Virus record (IMG/VR): IMGVR_UViG_3300044839_000009
Coordinates: 23,407-87,406 of that record
From: a virus
DNA: 64,000 nucleotides
Direction: 5' to 3' (one strand)
This document shows positions 7,865 through 16,655 of this stretch, piece after piece (within the stretch, counting starts at the first letter, position 1; each line of letters starts with the position of its first letter). The notes under the pieces are model-generated. The model did not search any database. It was given only the letters and a program-made list of their open reading frames with translations, and was not told where the DNA came from. A program made the position numbers and the translations under genes.

Positions 7865-9232
7865 TCAGAGGCTCGGAGACACGCGGGCGAGCCGGCCGAG
7901 ATACTTCTGCGCCCGCACAGCAAGGGTCGTGTCGCTGACCAGGGCGAACGGCAGGCTGTCCGGCGAAGTCGCGGTCGGGTAGACATCCAGGGGGATGGCC
8001 TCGCGAACCCGGGGGCGGACCACGAAGTTCCGGTCACGGGACATCAGGTAGATGTTCTCGTGGCCGGTCGCCGGCGGCAGCATCGACGCGTTGGTGCCGA
8101 CGTAGGTCGCCGGGGGGTTCGCCGGGGCGGTGGCGCCGTTCTTCGGGGTCAGCTTGGCGCCGTCGTCCACGATCGAGGTGGTGAGGATCGGGGTGATGCC
8201 GTCGGCGGCGAGTCCGACAGTGGCGTCGACGTAGCCGAGGAACGTCTCGGTGTTGGTCGCGGTGGCCCGGTAGACCTTGTACAGGATGGGCTGCGCGCCC
8301 TCCAGGCCGGTCGGGGTCGAGAACGACAGGGTGACGGTCGAGGTGGCGCCGGTGGTGACCTGGGAGACCTCAGTGGAGACGGGGATCTCGCCCTGGCGTG
8401 CGACGACCGCCGACACCTTGTAGTAGTAGGTCGCCGCGGCGAGGGTGCCGCCGGTGGTGGCGGTCGCCGAGCTGACGGTGCCCATCGAGAAGCCGCGGCC
8501 CTGCAGGAAGCTGGACTTGATGATGGGGATGTTGCGGTAGGTCGGCACGATCAGACCGGCGGCGATCTCCGTCTTGTCGGCGAACCACTGGTTGGCCTGC
8601 AGCAGCTGCGACAGCTTGCTGTTCGCGCTGGAGCTCATCACGAACATCCAGCTCGAGTCGAACACCTGCATGGCGGCGTTCGTCTCGACCATGTCGATCA
8701 GCTGGTCGAGGTGGCGCAGGGCCAGGGTCGCGCCGGCCTCGTCGATGGCGTTCTGGTTGCTGCCGGAGAACGTCGAGATCTGGCTGTCGAGGCCGTCGAA
8801 CTGGGGCTGTGCGCCGGACAGGGTGGAGGTGGCGTTGCCCCACAGGAGGGCGGTCTCCATGTCCCAGTAGGTGCCCTTGATGGCGCCGTCGACTTCGGAC
8901 TGACGCAGGTTGCCGATGACGTCCTGGGTGACGGCCTGCGCGTAGCCGGTGACGCCGCCGACGACCTGCAGGTGCTTCATGGCGAAGTTGGACTGCACGT
9001 AGGTGCTGTTGGCCATGACGGTCGCGCCACCGTCGATGACGAAGCCGCCGGACGCGTTCTGGGTGCGCTGGTTGAACGTGTAGATGTCCGCGTTCCACGG
9101 GATCGACGGGATGGAGCGCACCAGCGGCGAGTAGCGGCGCTGGTACTCGACCAGAACGGGGTCGATGACCTTCGGGACGAGGGCGGAGGCTCCGGCGGCT
9201 GTCAGCGCCTCGCGGAGTTCGGTGTTGGTCAC
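7865..9232 (-). CDS. major capsid protein with inserted FN3/Ig-like domain
   Basis: 455 aa; GTG at 9232 after GAGAGG. Residues 1-250 and 375-455 read as an HK97-fold capsid protein (E-loop region near NQRTQNASGGFVIDGG; C-terminus with VVRPRVREAIPLDVY). Residues ~251-358 look like a separate beta-sandwich (AAATYYYKVSAVV ... YKVYRATATNTETFLGYV) in the style of FN3/Ig domains displayed on heads. No separate delta domain is seen; scaffolding appears to come from the neighbouring protease/scaffold gene. Confidence 0.9.
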   Translation of the reverse strand: MTNTELREALTAAGASALVPKVIDPVLVEYQRRYSPLVRSIPSIPWNADIYTFNQRTQNASGGFVIDGGATVMANSTYVQSNFAMKHLQVVGGVTGYAQAVTQDVIGNLRQSEVDGAIKGTYWDMETALLWGNATSTLSGAQPQFDGLDSQISTFSGSNQNAIDEAGATLALRHLDQLIDMVETNAAMQVFDSSWMFVMSSSANSKLSQLLQANQWFADKTEIAAGLIVPTYRNIPIIKSSFLQGRGFSMGTVSSATATTGGTLAAATYYYKVSAVVARQGEIPVSTEVSQVTTGATSTVTLSFSTPTGLEGAQPILYKVYRATATNTETFLGYVDATVGLAADGITPILTTSIVDDGAKLTPKNGATAPANPPATYVGTNASMLPPATGHENIYLMSRDRNFVVRPRVREAIPLDVYPTATSPDSLPFALVSDTTLAVRAQKYLGRLARVSPSL

Positions 9233-9266
9233 GGTGATGCCTCTCTAAGCAGCTGGGTATGGCGAA

Positions 9267-9366
9267 GCCCCGCACCACAGGGGTGGGCGGGGCCGGGTGA
9301 CCATTTCTGCCGAGCGGCACCAGCAGGGCTGGCGGTCCAGGGTGAGGTGCCCGGCGACTGCCGGGC
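9267..9366 (-). promoter_or_regulatory. two hairpins in the leader upstream of the capsid gene
   Basis: GCCCGGC/GCCGGGC with a 4-nt loop (9349-9366) and GCCCCGC/GCGGGGC (9267-9293) lie in the 142-bp gap between the protease/scaffold stop and the capsid start. They may be an end for upstream mRNA or a stabilising 5' structure for capsid mRNA. No convincing promoter is visible. Confidence 0.4.
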
Positions 9367-9374
9367 GGGGTGGG

Positions 9375-9854
9375 TCAGCCGCGGGTGCGGGCGCCGAAGA
9401 CGTGCTGCTCCAGAGCGGGCCCGAAGTACTGGGCGCGCTCCTCGTCGGTGTAGGTGTGCGCGGGCTTGTCGGGCCAGTCGGCAGGCATGCCATGCCCGTT
9501 GAGGCCGCCGCCCTGACCGGCCGGGGCGGAGTGCTCGGTGACGGGAACGGCGAGGCCCTTGCGGGTCGGCGGGCCCTGGCGCTCGACGTGCTCCTGGATG
9601 GCCTGCGGCATGGCGGCGGCGATGCCTTCGGAGACGAGGCGGGCGATGCGCTGGTCGTCGGTCTCAGCGACCGCGACGGGGGCGGCTTCGGCGACCGGTG
9701 CGGCCGGGGCCGACTCGGTCGTCGGGGCTGGGGCCATCTTGGTGACGAGGCCGGTGATGGCGTCGGTGAGCTTGTCGAACTTCGCCGACAGGGCGTCGAG
9801 GCCGCTGTCGGTGCCCGGGGTCTCGGCCGCCGGGGTGGGGGTGGACTCCGCCAT
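9375..9854 (-). CDS. nested in-frame scaffold protein
   Basis: An internal ATG at 9854 (residue 433 of the protease polypeptide) is preceded by AGGAGAAGGAG and a 6-nt gap, giving a separate 159-aa protein. It starts with an Ala/Pro/Thr linker followed by helical FDKLTDAITGLVTKM and a C-terminal DEERAQYFGPALEQHVFG. Nested scaffold genes inside protease genes are known from lambda (Nu3 in C). Expression here is inferred from the ribosome-binding site. Confidence 0.6.
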   Translation of the reverse strand: MAESTPTPAAETPGTDSGLDALSAKFDKLTDAITGLVTKMAPAPTTESAPAAPVAEAAPVAVAETDDQRIARLVSEGIAAAMPQAIQEHVERQGPPTRKGLAVPVTEHSAPAGQGGGLNGHGMPADWPDKPAHTYTDEERAQYFGPALEQHVFGARTRG

Positions 9855-11150
9855 GGCGGGCTCCTTCTCCTGGGTGGGGGTTTCGGCGGCCGGGGTTTCC
9901 GGTGCCGGGGTCTGGGGGGCGGTCTCCATGGCGTCGTCGTCCTCGGCCATGCAGTGGACGCACGACTCGCAGCCGCACGGGCAGGCGCCCGGGACGGCGG
10001 GGATCGCGCAGCCGCAGTTGCAGGGGCACGGCGCGCCGGCGGCGGTCGCGGTGCCGTCTCCGCTGCCCATGTCGTCGTCGGTGTCCTCACCGGGCGCGCC
10101 GGGGACGTCGATGTCGCCATCCATGTCCGGGTCGATCTGGGCGGCTGCACCCAGGGCGCCGGCCATGGCCGAACGGCCGACGCTCATGAGGTCGTGCGCG
10201 TCAAGGAGCGTGGACGACACGGTTACGGTCGTTGGCCCATTCGTGAGGGAGACGTACAGACTGCCCTGCGGCGACGCGACGTCCATGTCCCAGCACTCCG
10301 CGAGCGCCTCGGTCACTGCGGTGGCCGGGTCGATCAGCCATCCCTCCGCAGTTGCCACGGTCACCCCGAACGACTTCAGGGCCTTGGTGATGCGCTGCTT
10401 GATGCGCTTGAGCTGCGCGGACGTGTAGAGGCGGGCGTTGTCTGCCTGACCGACGAAGGCCCAAGCGCTCTTGGCGTGAGCCTTCGTGTCGACGGGATAC
10501 CGCTTCTTCTTGTCCTTCTGGTAGCCGGGGTCGGCGTACACCACATCGCCGTAGGGCTTGCTGGTGTCACCGCCCGCGTCCGCTTCTTCGATGGTCGCTG
10601 TCACCAGCGCCTCCTGAACTGACTCGGTGATCAGCACCCGACCATCGGATGCGGATTCCGCAGGCGATGTGCCGGCGGGAGTGAACGTGTCGATCGCAGC
10701 GCCGGGGACGCCGGGCTTCCTCGTGAAGTCCAACCCGTCGATTTCCAGATCACTCCCGGCCTCTTGAGGCTGACCGTCGGGGCCAATCTCGCGGCGCACC
10801 TTGCCGATCCAGGCGCCCCGGATGGATACGCCCTTGAGGAAGGCGGGGGTGCCACGGGGATCGATGAGGGAGGCGATCTTCCTGCCCTCGTCGGTGTCGG
10901 CGATCTGCGCGGCGAAGCGAGCTGACCCGTCGTCGGCGAGCGACACCGACGAGAGGAGCCCGACGATGCATCGGGAGTCATCGTCGGCGCTATGGGAGGT
11001 GAGCATCACGGCCGGGTTGGTGCCGGTGGCGATCCGTTCGGAGAGTCGGGCCACTGCCTTCGCGATCACGTCGGGCGAGTAGTAGCGGCCGTTCTTGCTG
11101 ATGCCCGGTACGAGGGCGGTTCCTTCGATGGTGGCGATCGACTTGACCAC
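9375..11150 (-). CDS. capsid maturation protease fused to DUF6582-like, Cys-rich and scaffold domains
   Basis: 591 aa, GTG at 11150 after GGGAGGTGA. Residues 1-165 resemble the S78-type prohead protease; candidate catalytic His53 (LTSHSADDD) and Ser109 (KGVSIRGAW). Residues ~195-265 match the DUF6582 style (YADPGYQ ... KRYPVDT ... LKRIKQRITKALKSFGV). Residues 375-400 hold nine Cys in CPC/CGC-like pairs, possibly metal-binding. From residue ~433 comes an Ala/Pro-rich helical part typical of scaffolds. The combination is unusual. The protease should clip scaffold and capsid during head maturation. Confidence 0.85.
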   Translation of the reverse strand: MVKSIATIEGTALVPGISKNGRYYSPDVIAKAVARLSERIATGTNPAVMLTSHSADDDSRCIVGLLSSVSLADDGSARFAAQIADTDEGRKIASLIDPRGTPAFLKGVSIRGAWIGKVRREIGPDGQPQEAGSDLEIDGLDFTRKPGVPGAAIDTFTPAGTSPAESASDGRVLITESVQEALVTATIEEADAGGDTSKPYGDVVYADPGYQKDKKKRYPVDTKAHAKSAWAFVGQADNARLYTSAQLKRIKQRITKALKSFGVTVATAEGWLIDPATAVTEALAECWDMDVASPQGSLYVSLTNGPTTVTVSSTLLDAHDLMSVGRSAMAGALGAAAQIDPDMDGDIDVPGAPGEDTDDDMGSGDGTATAAGAPCPCNCGCAIPAVPGACPCGCESCVHCMAEDDDAMETAPQTPAPETPAAETPTQEKEPAMAESTPTPAAETPGTDSGLDALSAKFDKLTDAITGLVTKMAPAPTTESAPAAPVAEAAPVAVAETDDQRIARLVSEGIAAAMPQAIQEHVERQGPPTRKGLAVPVTEHSAPAGQGGGLNGHGMPADWPDKPAHTYTDEERAQYFGPALEQHVFGARTRG

Positions 11151-11154
11151 AGGG

Positions 11155-11562
11155 TCACCTCCCGATCAGGGCGATTGACGTCTGCGGGTACATCGGCGTG
11201 GTGCCGCCGAGGGTCCAGGTGACGCGGCACCAGTGCGGCAGGACGAGGGCGGCGCTGCTGGTGGTGACGTTCGGCATATGGAGGCCGAGGTAGGCGGTGC
11301 CGCGTCCTGCGACCGTGGTGAGCTGAGTGATTTTCGCGATGGACGGGTACCAGTTGCCGTCCGGGTCCTGGATGTCGATCTGGACGTCCAGGGTTGGGGT
11401 GGTGCCGGTCGGGGTGCCGGTCACGTTGACCATGAGGGCGAGGTCGGTGGTGCCTTCGCAGGTGATCGCCCCGCTGTTGCCGGTCGCGGTCAGGGTGGTG
11501 CTCGTTGTCGCGGCTCCGGCCAGGTTCCACAGCACCCGAGCGATCGGGTGGTACATCGACAT
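11155..11562 (-). CDS. small beta-rich virion protein
   Basis: 135 aa; two ATGs (11562, 11556) follow GAGGAGG. The sequence is almost entirely beta-like and rich in Thr and Gly (VQIDIQDPDGNWYPS), suggesting a decoration, cement or spike-type protein. It stands between the MuF-like gene and the protease. No family recognised. Confidence 0.6.
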   Translation of the reverse strand: MSMYHPIARVLWNLAGAATTSTTLTATGNSGAITCEGTTDLALMVNVTGTPTGTTPTLDVQIDIQDPDGNWYPSIAKITQLTTVAGRGTAYLGLHMPNVTTSSAALVLPHWCRVTWTLGGTTPMYPQTSIALIGR

Positions 11563-11589
11563 GCGCCCTCCTCGGGCCGTAGAAGAGGG

Positions 11590-12570
11590 TTAGCTGAACC
11601 AGTTGGCGAAGCTCGCCAGGCTGACATCTGCGGCATAGCAGCAGCGGCACGCAGGGTGGGTTGGAAGGCGCGGCACGTCGGCGGTGTGCCACGGGCTTCC
11701 GGTCTCATAGCCGAGGCAGGACTCGCAGACTCTGCCATCGCCTGCCGTGATGACGTCGACGCCGCTGACGCCCTCGGATCGGTACAGGTCGAGAGCGCCT
11801 TGGTCGGCTGCGGTGGTCATTGCCCAGTCGACGACGAACGCCACGGCTTCCGCGTCGCTGGAGGTGAGGACGTCCATGGCGGCGTCGATCATCTCGTCGC
11901 GGGAGGATCCGTCTTCGGCGCCCTGCGCGAGGACTCGGCCGAGGTCGGCGGCGGCCCGGTCAATGGTCCGTCCGAGCCATCCGCCGGTGTCGGCCCAGAT
12001 CTCGTCGAGGCGTTCCAGCGAGTCGTAGGCGTGCTGGAACGCGATGTTCCAGTCGAGGCCGATGCGGCTGGCGCGCTCTGCCGCGATGGCGACGGCGTTG
12101 ACCATTCCTTCGGCGCGGCCTGCTGCGATGGCGTCGCGCAGGAGGTTGCGGAGCTTGGAGAAGCCTGTGAGGTCGGCCAGTGCATGCAGCATGTTCGTGG
12201 CTGCGGCGAGGGCTTCGGCGCGGATGCTGGCCTTGTCCTGGTCGGCCTCATGGAGTCCGGCGTTCTGCCGGAACCTGTCGACCGTCGCGGCGATGGCATC
12301 CCGGTCGATGAGGTCCCGCCACACGGCGGCCACCAGCGGCACGTGCTTGGCCTGCTGCTCCTCACGGCGTTGGAAGAGGAGCGCCCACATGCCTTCGAGC
12401 TTGCCGAGATCGATGGTGACTTCGAGGATCCGCGGATCCTCGGCGTGCTCGACGGCGAGTTGAACGGCGGCGGTGCAGGCGGCCCGTACCCGTTCCGTCA
12501 TCGGGCCGCCGGAGACTGCCCAGCCGGCGGCGAACGCCTCACGGGTTGGCCCCTCGATGGGATGCGCCAC
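11590..12570 (-). CDS. MuF-like minor head protein
   Basis: 326 aa, GTG at 12570 with AGGGGGT. Long helical N-terminal region, then the hallmark C-terminal part: ITAGDGRVCESCLGYE ... LPTHPACRCCYAAD. This is the pattern of phage head morphogenesis (SPP1 gp7/MuF) proteins that bind the portal and are packaged in the head. It comes right after the portal gene, as in related phages. No toxin domain is fused to it. Confidence 0.85.
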   Translation of the reverse strand: MAHPIEGPTREAFAAGWAVSGGPMTERVRAACTAAVQLAVEHAEDPRILEVTIDLGKLEGMWALLFQRREEQQAKHVPLVAAVWRDLIDRDAIAATVDRFRQNAGLHEADQDKASIRAEALAAATNMLHALADLTGFSKLRNLLRDAIAAGRAEGMVNAVAIAAERASRIGLDWNIAFQHAYDSLERLDEIWADTGGWLGRTIDRAAADLGRVLAQGAEDGSSRDEMIDAAMDVLTSSDAEAVAFVVDWAMTTAADQGALDLYRSEGVSGVDVITAGDGRVCESCLGYETGSPWHTADVPRLPTHPACRCCYAADVSLASFANWFS

Positions 12571-12584
12571 AGCACCCCCTACGA

Positions 12585-12674
12585 TCAGCCGATCCGCTTC
12601 TTGATGAGCGCCGGTACGTCTTTGGCCCGCAGCGGGTGCGGCGGTTCGGGTGGCGGTTCAGGCGGCACGCTCAT
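12585..12674 (-). CDS. 29-residue proline-rich microprotein
   Basis: ATG at 12674 follows GGAGGTG and overlaps the end of the portal gene in another frame; the TGA at 12587-12585 lies 15 bp before the MuF start. The peptide has a Pro/Glu repeat (PPEPPPEPP) and then RAKDVPALIKKRIG. It fills an otherwise empty gap. Real expression is uncertain. Confidence 0.4.
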   Translation of the reverse strand: MSVPPEPPPEPPHPLRAKDVPALIKKRIG

Positions 12675-14235
12675 CGACACCTCCGGGCAGGGTGGCTAGC
12701 GCCTCGCGGAGCCTCGCTTTGTATCGGGCGTGCAGCGACTCGACGGGCGGGGGCTCCGGCTCTGGCTTTGCGGGCTCGGCCGGCTTCCCCGGTGGCGCCT
12801 TGCCTGCGAACGTCGCGAGCTGCGGCGGCACCGGTGCCGGCTCGGGCTTTTCCACGGCGATCGGCTCGCCATGCGCTGGCGCGGCTGGCTCCAGAGCGGT
12901 TCCTCGGAGCTTGTTCGCGACGAACGCCTTAGATGCGGCGTCCATGTCGGCCCACTTCACCAAGTTGGCGCGGTCGATGAGCACCGGCTGGTCGCCACCC
13001 TCGACCGGGGGTTCGCCGATGTCGGCGCGGGCCCGGTTGAGGGTCCATTCGCCGTTGCGGATCCGCATGTCGCGGATGTCCTCGACGGTCTTGGAGTCCC
13101 GCATGTCGACGTCCTTGAACTGGATCTTCCAGCCTTCGATGCCGAATCCGAGCTTCGCCAGATGCCAGTTCAGGGCCTCCAGGACCAGTTCGGCGATGGG
13201 CTGGCAGGTGTTGACTCGGAACGTCTTGTCCTGCTCCTCACCTGTGCCCCCACCCAGGTTCCCGGACTCGATGACGCCGACCTTCGCCGGGGGTACGCCG
13301 TAGCAGGACAGGATCTCGTCACGGCGCTGGTCGAGGTACTTGATGTAGTCGACGGTGCGCGAGGTCGACAGTTCCTTGACGCCCGCGCCGCCCTTGGTGG
13401 TGATCGGGACCCCGATGTTTTTCGGCCCGACGTTGCGGGTCATGTACTGGGCGGTCCACTTGTTCATCTCGCCCTGGGACGTCCCGGCGGGATGGTCGGC
13501 CCAGATCTGCGGCGGGTTGCCCTTCCGGAAGATTTCCTTCGCCGTGGCAGCGCCGAACAGGTAGCCGGTGATCGGGAGCATCGCAGCCTGCGTCGGCGAC
13601 ACGCCGAAGATGCTGGACCGCGGCGAGTCCAGCGAGATGTGGATGACCTCGCGCGGATCGAACTCCGCCCGCTGGCCAATCTCCGTGAGCTGCACGTACC
13701 GGATGACCTGCCCATGCGCGTCCGTGATGGGCAGCATGCTCGGGCAGTCCAGCGAGTACAGGGCCACGGGCTGCGCGCCGACCCACACGACCTCGAGGTA
13801 GGCGTCGCCGAACACTTCCAGGTCGGCGATGACTCCCCGCAGAATCTTGGTGATCGATTCACTCGGGTTGCAGTACGCCAGCATCCGCTCCAGCGCGATG
13901 ACCTCGGCGGGCTTCGGCGGCTGCTCCTCCTCCGCGCCCTCCGTGGGCTCCCACTGCATGACGAGGCCGCCGGCCGTGATGGTGCGGGCGATCGCGTTGA
14001 CGCAGGCCCACGCCCACGGGCATGCAAGGTAGGCGTCATTGAGCTGGGTCAGAAGTGAGCGGCGGTCCGAGCCGGTTGAGGCGCCGAGACCCTGGTCCCA
14101 CTCGGACAGGCCGCCGGTGCCGACGCCGTACTCGAAGCCCGTCCGGTCCGGAAGCCTCTCGGGTGTCGACCTGGCGGTCTCCGTGACTTCCGCATCGGCG
14201 CCGGTGACACTCTGCCACCAGGTCTTGAGACTCAT
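12658..14235 (-). CDS. portal protein
   Basis: 525 aa. Dodecameric ring at one capsid vertex, binding terminase and passing DNA. HK97/SPP1-type features: LACPWAWACVNAIARTI near residue 75, DLEVFGDAYLEVVW near 145, and SSIFGVSPTQAA followed by FRKGNPPQIW. The C-terminal ~70 residues are Pro/Glu-rich and end in a basic helix. The ATG at 14235 overlaps the terminase stop (ATGA), so it is translationally coupled. Confidence 0.93.
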   Translation of the reverse strand: MSLKTWWQSVTGADAEVTETARSTPERLPDRTGFEYGVGTGGLSEWDQGLGASTGSDRRSLLTQLNDAYLACPWAWACVNAIARTITAGGLVMQWEPTEGAEEEQPPKPAEVIALERMLAYCNPSESITKILRGVIADLEVFGDAYLEVVWVGAQPVALYSLDCPSMLPITDAHGQVIRYVQLTEIGQRAEFDPREVIHISLDSPRSSIFGVSPTQAAMLPITGYLFGAATAKEIFRKGNPPQIWADHPAGTSQGEMNKWTAQYMTRNVGPKNIGVPITTKGGAGVKELSTSRTVDYIKYLDQRRDEILSCYGVPPAKVGVIESGNLGGGTGEEQDKTFRVNTCQPIAELVLEALNWHLAKLGFGIEGWKIQFKDVDMRDSKTVEDIRDMRIRNGEWTLNRARADIGEPPVEGGDQPVLIDRANLVKWADMDAASKAFVANKLRGTALEPAAPAHGEPIAVEKPEPAPVPPQLATFAGKAPPGKPAEPAKPEPEPPPVESLHARYKARLREALATLPGGVDERAA

Positions 14236-15782
14236 CCGGAGGTCACCGTCCCTCCGGGTTTGGGGCCGTCGTCTTCATCGAGGGACAGCCACCAGTCGGC
14301 GCCATCAGCGGTCTGGCGTACCGCCATGGCGCCACCGGCGATCGGCGTAGCTAGGAGCACGGCTGGGTCCGGAATGGCGTCGAGGATCAGGAACTCGGGG
14401 CCGGCGCCGAGGTTGAGCAGTAGGTAGCGCAGGGCGTCAGGTGCGTGGTCTTCGGCTTTGCTGTCGGCGTCTTCGGGGTCGCCTGTGGTGGCGTGCGGGA
14501 GTGCGGACAGGGTGCGGATGAGTTCGCCGCAGGTGGTGAATACGTGGATCAGCGGGCAGGTCTGCCAGCCCATGGCCCGGTGGTGGGCGCAGGCGGGCCC
14601 TTCGGCGAGGTAGGAGTGGACGCGCTGCCAACCAGCGACACGGCCACCCTTGCCCGCGGGAGTGAGGGGCACGCCGTTGTCTGCGTACACGGTGGCGACG
14701 GGCTTGGCGTCACCGCGGGTGGCCCACATGGCGTCATCGCCATACCGGACGGCAACGTGCTCGCCCTCAGCTTCGGCGGCGAGGATCCGCTTGGCCTGGT
14801 CGCTTTCGCCGACCTGGGTGGCGTAGATCTCGCGGTAGACCCAGACGCGCTTGTCTTCGTCCTGTGCGGCCCACAGGGTGCACCAGGGCGCGGTGTAGCC
14901 CCAGTCGATGCCGTTGTACCGCTTGATCGACGCGGGGAGCGCGATGGGGTCGAGGGTGTGCCGGTCGTGCCGCCACTCGGGGAACATCATTCCGGCGAAC
15001 TGGTCCCAGTCTCCGTCGCGCATTGCTGCGCGGCGCTGCGGGTCGGGGATGGAGTTGAGGCGCTTGTGGTAGCCGTCGTCGAGGTGCGGGTTGTCGGTGG
15101 CCTTGGCCTGCACGAACTTGACGGTGAGGCCTTGATCGTCGGTGACGGTGCGCTGCCCGTGGTTGGTGCCGTCGATGTAGCGGGCCTTGACCTGGGCGTG
15201 CGAGGGGCCGCCCGGGTTGCAGGTGGAGCGGGTGCCGAGGACGGGCACGCCGCTGCCGGAGCGCAGTCGCTCGAACTTGATGATGTCGACGACGCCGGGC
15301 GGCATGAGGGTCGCTTCGTCAACGAGCAGGAGTTGGTAGGCGCCGCCCTGCCGGCGGGAGGCATCGGCGGCGTTCTCCATGTACCGGAACCGGAACAGCG
15401 ACCGGTTCGGGAAGCGGAGCTCCCGGTCGGTACCGTTCCACCGGCCGCCGAGTGCGGCCCCGTACTCGAAGTGCGCGAGCACCGGGAAGATGGACTCGGC
15501 AAGTTCGTCGTAGGTCCGCCGCAGTAGCAGGACCCGCATGCCGGGGTGGCGGGCGCAGGCCCGAAGGCCCTCGGCGACGATGGCGAACGACTTGCCGCCA
15601 CCACTCGCCCCGCCATACAGGACGTCGTCCTCGGTGGCGGCGTGGAATTCGGCCTGCTGTGGGTGCGGGTCGTAGCCGATCAGGTCGAAGACGTCGAGTT
15701 TCGACATGCGCTCGGCTTCACGCTGGTCGAATTCAGCCTGAAGGCCACGGAGCTTCTTCAGCTTCTCCAGCTTCGCCGTCAC
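14232..15782 (-). CDS. terminase large subunit (packaging ATPase/nuclease)
   Basis: 516 aa from the GTG at 15782. Walker A is GGASGGGKS, Walker B LLLVDEA, and the RNase H-like nuclease half has GIDWGY and DHAPDALRYLL. It cuts concatemers and pumps DNA through the portal. Start uncertain: an ATG at 15848 would overlap the small terminase by 116 bp and adds low-complexity residues; an ATG at 15707 (SKLDVFDLIGYDPH) is also possible. Confidence 0.93.
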   Translation of the reverse strand: MTAKLEKLKKLRGLQAEFDQREAERMSKLDVFDLIGYDPHPQQAEFHAATEDDVLYGGASGGGKSFAIVAEGLRACARHPGMRVLLLRRTYDELAESIFPVLAHFEYGAALGGRWNGTDRELRFPNRSLFRFRYMENAADASRRQGGAYQLLLVDEATLMPPGVVDIIKFERLRSGSGVPVLGTRSTCNPGGPSHAQVKARYIDGTNHGQRTVTDDQGLTVKFVQAKATDNPHLDDGYHKRLNSIPDPQRRAAMRDGDWDQFAGMMFPEWRHDRHTLDPIALPASIKRYNGIDWGYTAPWCTLWAAQDEDKRVWVYREIYATQVGESDQAKRILAAEAEGEHVAVRYGDDAMWATRGDAKPVATVYADNGVPLTPAGKGGRVAGWQRVHSYLAEGPACAHHRAMGWQTCPLIHVFTTCGELIRTLSALPHATTGDPEDADSKAEDHAPDALRYLLLNLGAGPEFLILDAIPDPAVLLATPIAGGAMAVRQTADGADWWLSLDEDDGPKPGGTVTSG

Positions 15783-16203
15783 CAGCGGCGAGCCCGGCAC
15801 GAGCAAGCTCGGACTCAAGCTTGGCGATCTGCGCGTCGAGGGCGTCAACGGTCAGCACCTCCAGCTTGATGGCGGTGTTGAGGCCGAGGTACTTCGCGCG
15901 CTGGTCGAGGATCTTCAGGCACGTCTCGATCGCCCGGGAGTCCCCCTCCATCGCCTTGGGCCAGATCGCCCGCTGCATGGCGTCGAGGCGGCTGAGCTCC
16001 AACTCGCGCCACGCTTCGATGGCGAGGCCCTGCTGGATGACGTTCTGCTCGAGAGCGCGCTGGACGTCGGTGTAGGCGGAGCCCTTGTGGGAGTAGCCGA
16101 GGGCTTTGGCGATCTCGTCCCAGGTGGCGCCTTCGATTTTCATCTGGACGGCTTTGGTGCGGCGCTCGGCGGTGACGACGGCGCGGGCTTTCCTGGCGAC
16201 CAT
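15733..16203 (-). CDS. terminase small subunit
   Basis: 156 aa, ATG at 16203 with GGGGAGA. N-terminal helix-turn-helix (WDEIAKALGYSHKGSAYTDV) for recognising packaging sites, then a helical oligomerisation region (LELSRLDAMQRAIWPKAM) and an acidic, Ala/Glu-rich tail. Lies directly upstream of and overlaps the large subunit. Confidence 0.85.
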   Translation of the reverse strand: MVARKARAVVTAERRTKAVQMKIEGATWDEIAKALGYSHKGSAYTDVQRALEQNVIQQGLAIEAWRELELSRLDAMQRAIWPKAMEGDSRAIETCLKILDQRAKYLGLNTAIKLEVLTVDALDAQIAKLESELARAGLAAGDGEAGEAEEAPWPSG

Positions 16204-16216
16204 GGGGCATCTCCCC

Positions 16217-16645
16217 TCAGGTGATCCAGTGCTTGGGGAGCCGCGGCGGTGCGGGCTCTTCGGCGGGCACGGACTTGGGCGGTGGTTCGGGGGTGCAGTC
16301 GCAGCCCGGGAGGTCCGCAGCGTTGGGCGCGGTGCACGCCTTGGTGTGGACGAGGACCGCGGCGGCCTGGTTGATCGCGTGCGCACCGCAGGCGAACACC
16401 GGCCTCGTGCACTCTTCGGGCTGTGGTAGCGGCCCGAAGTCGGGGGTGGGGAGTTGCGGGTCGGCGAGGAGGAGACGCTCGTCCCGCCTGCCCTGCTCCA
16501 AGGAGACGTGCGCGGCCAGTTCGTCGTCGGTCAGGCGGCGCAGCCAGTGCACCCACGCCTCATTGCCGCATGCGGCGCACACCAGGCCAGCAGGCTGCGC
16601 AACGGGGGCGGGGGCGGACTCGGGGGCCGGAAGGAAGTCGGTCAC
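16217..16645 (-). CDS. Cys/His-containing protein of unknown function
   Basis: 142 aa, GTG at 16645 after GGAGG. It has an N-terminal CAACG, further Cys/His in the middle (VFACGAHAINQ, HTKACTAP), a CDC near the C-terminus and a Pro-rich tail, so it could bind zinc. It sits between the fibres and the small terminase. No family recognised. Confidence 0.6.
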   Translation of the reverse strand: MTDFLPAPESAPAPVAQPAGLVCAACGNEAWVHWLRRLTDDELAAHVSLEQGRRDERLLLADPQLPTPDFGPLPQPEECTRPVFACGAHAINQAAAVLVHTKACTAPNAADLPGCDCTPEPPPKSVPAEEPAPPRLPKHWIT

Positions 16646-16655
16646 GGTCGCCTCC

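Noticed and set aside
7799-10622. Long plus-strand frames opposite capsid and protease genes
   Set aside because: No family features or ribosome-binding sites; mirror of true coding strand.
14232-15848. Large terminase from the ATG at 15848
   Set aside because: Would overlap the small terminase by 116 bp and adds a low-complexity Ser/Pro/Arg stretch; a later start is more likely.
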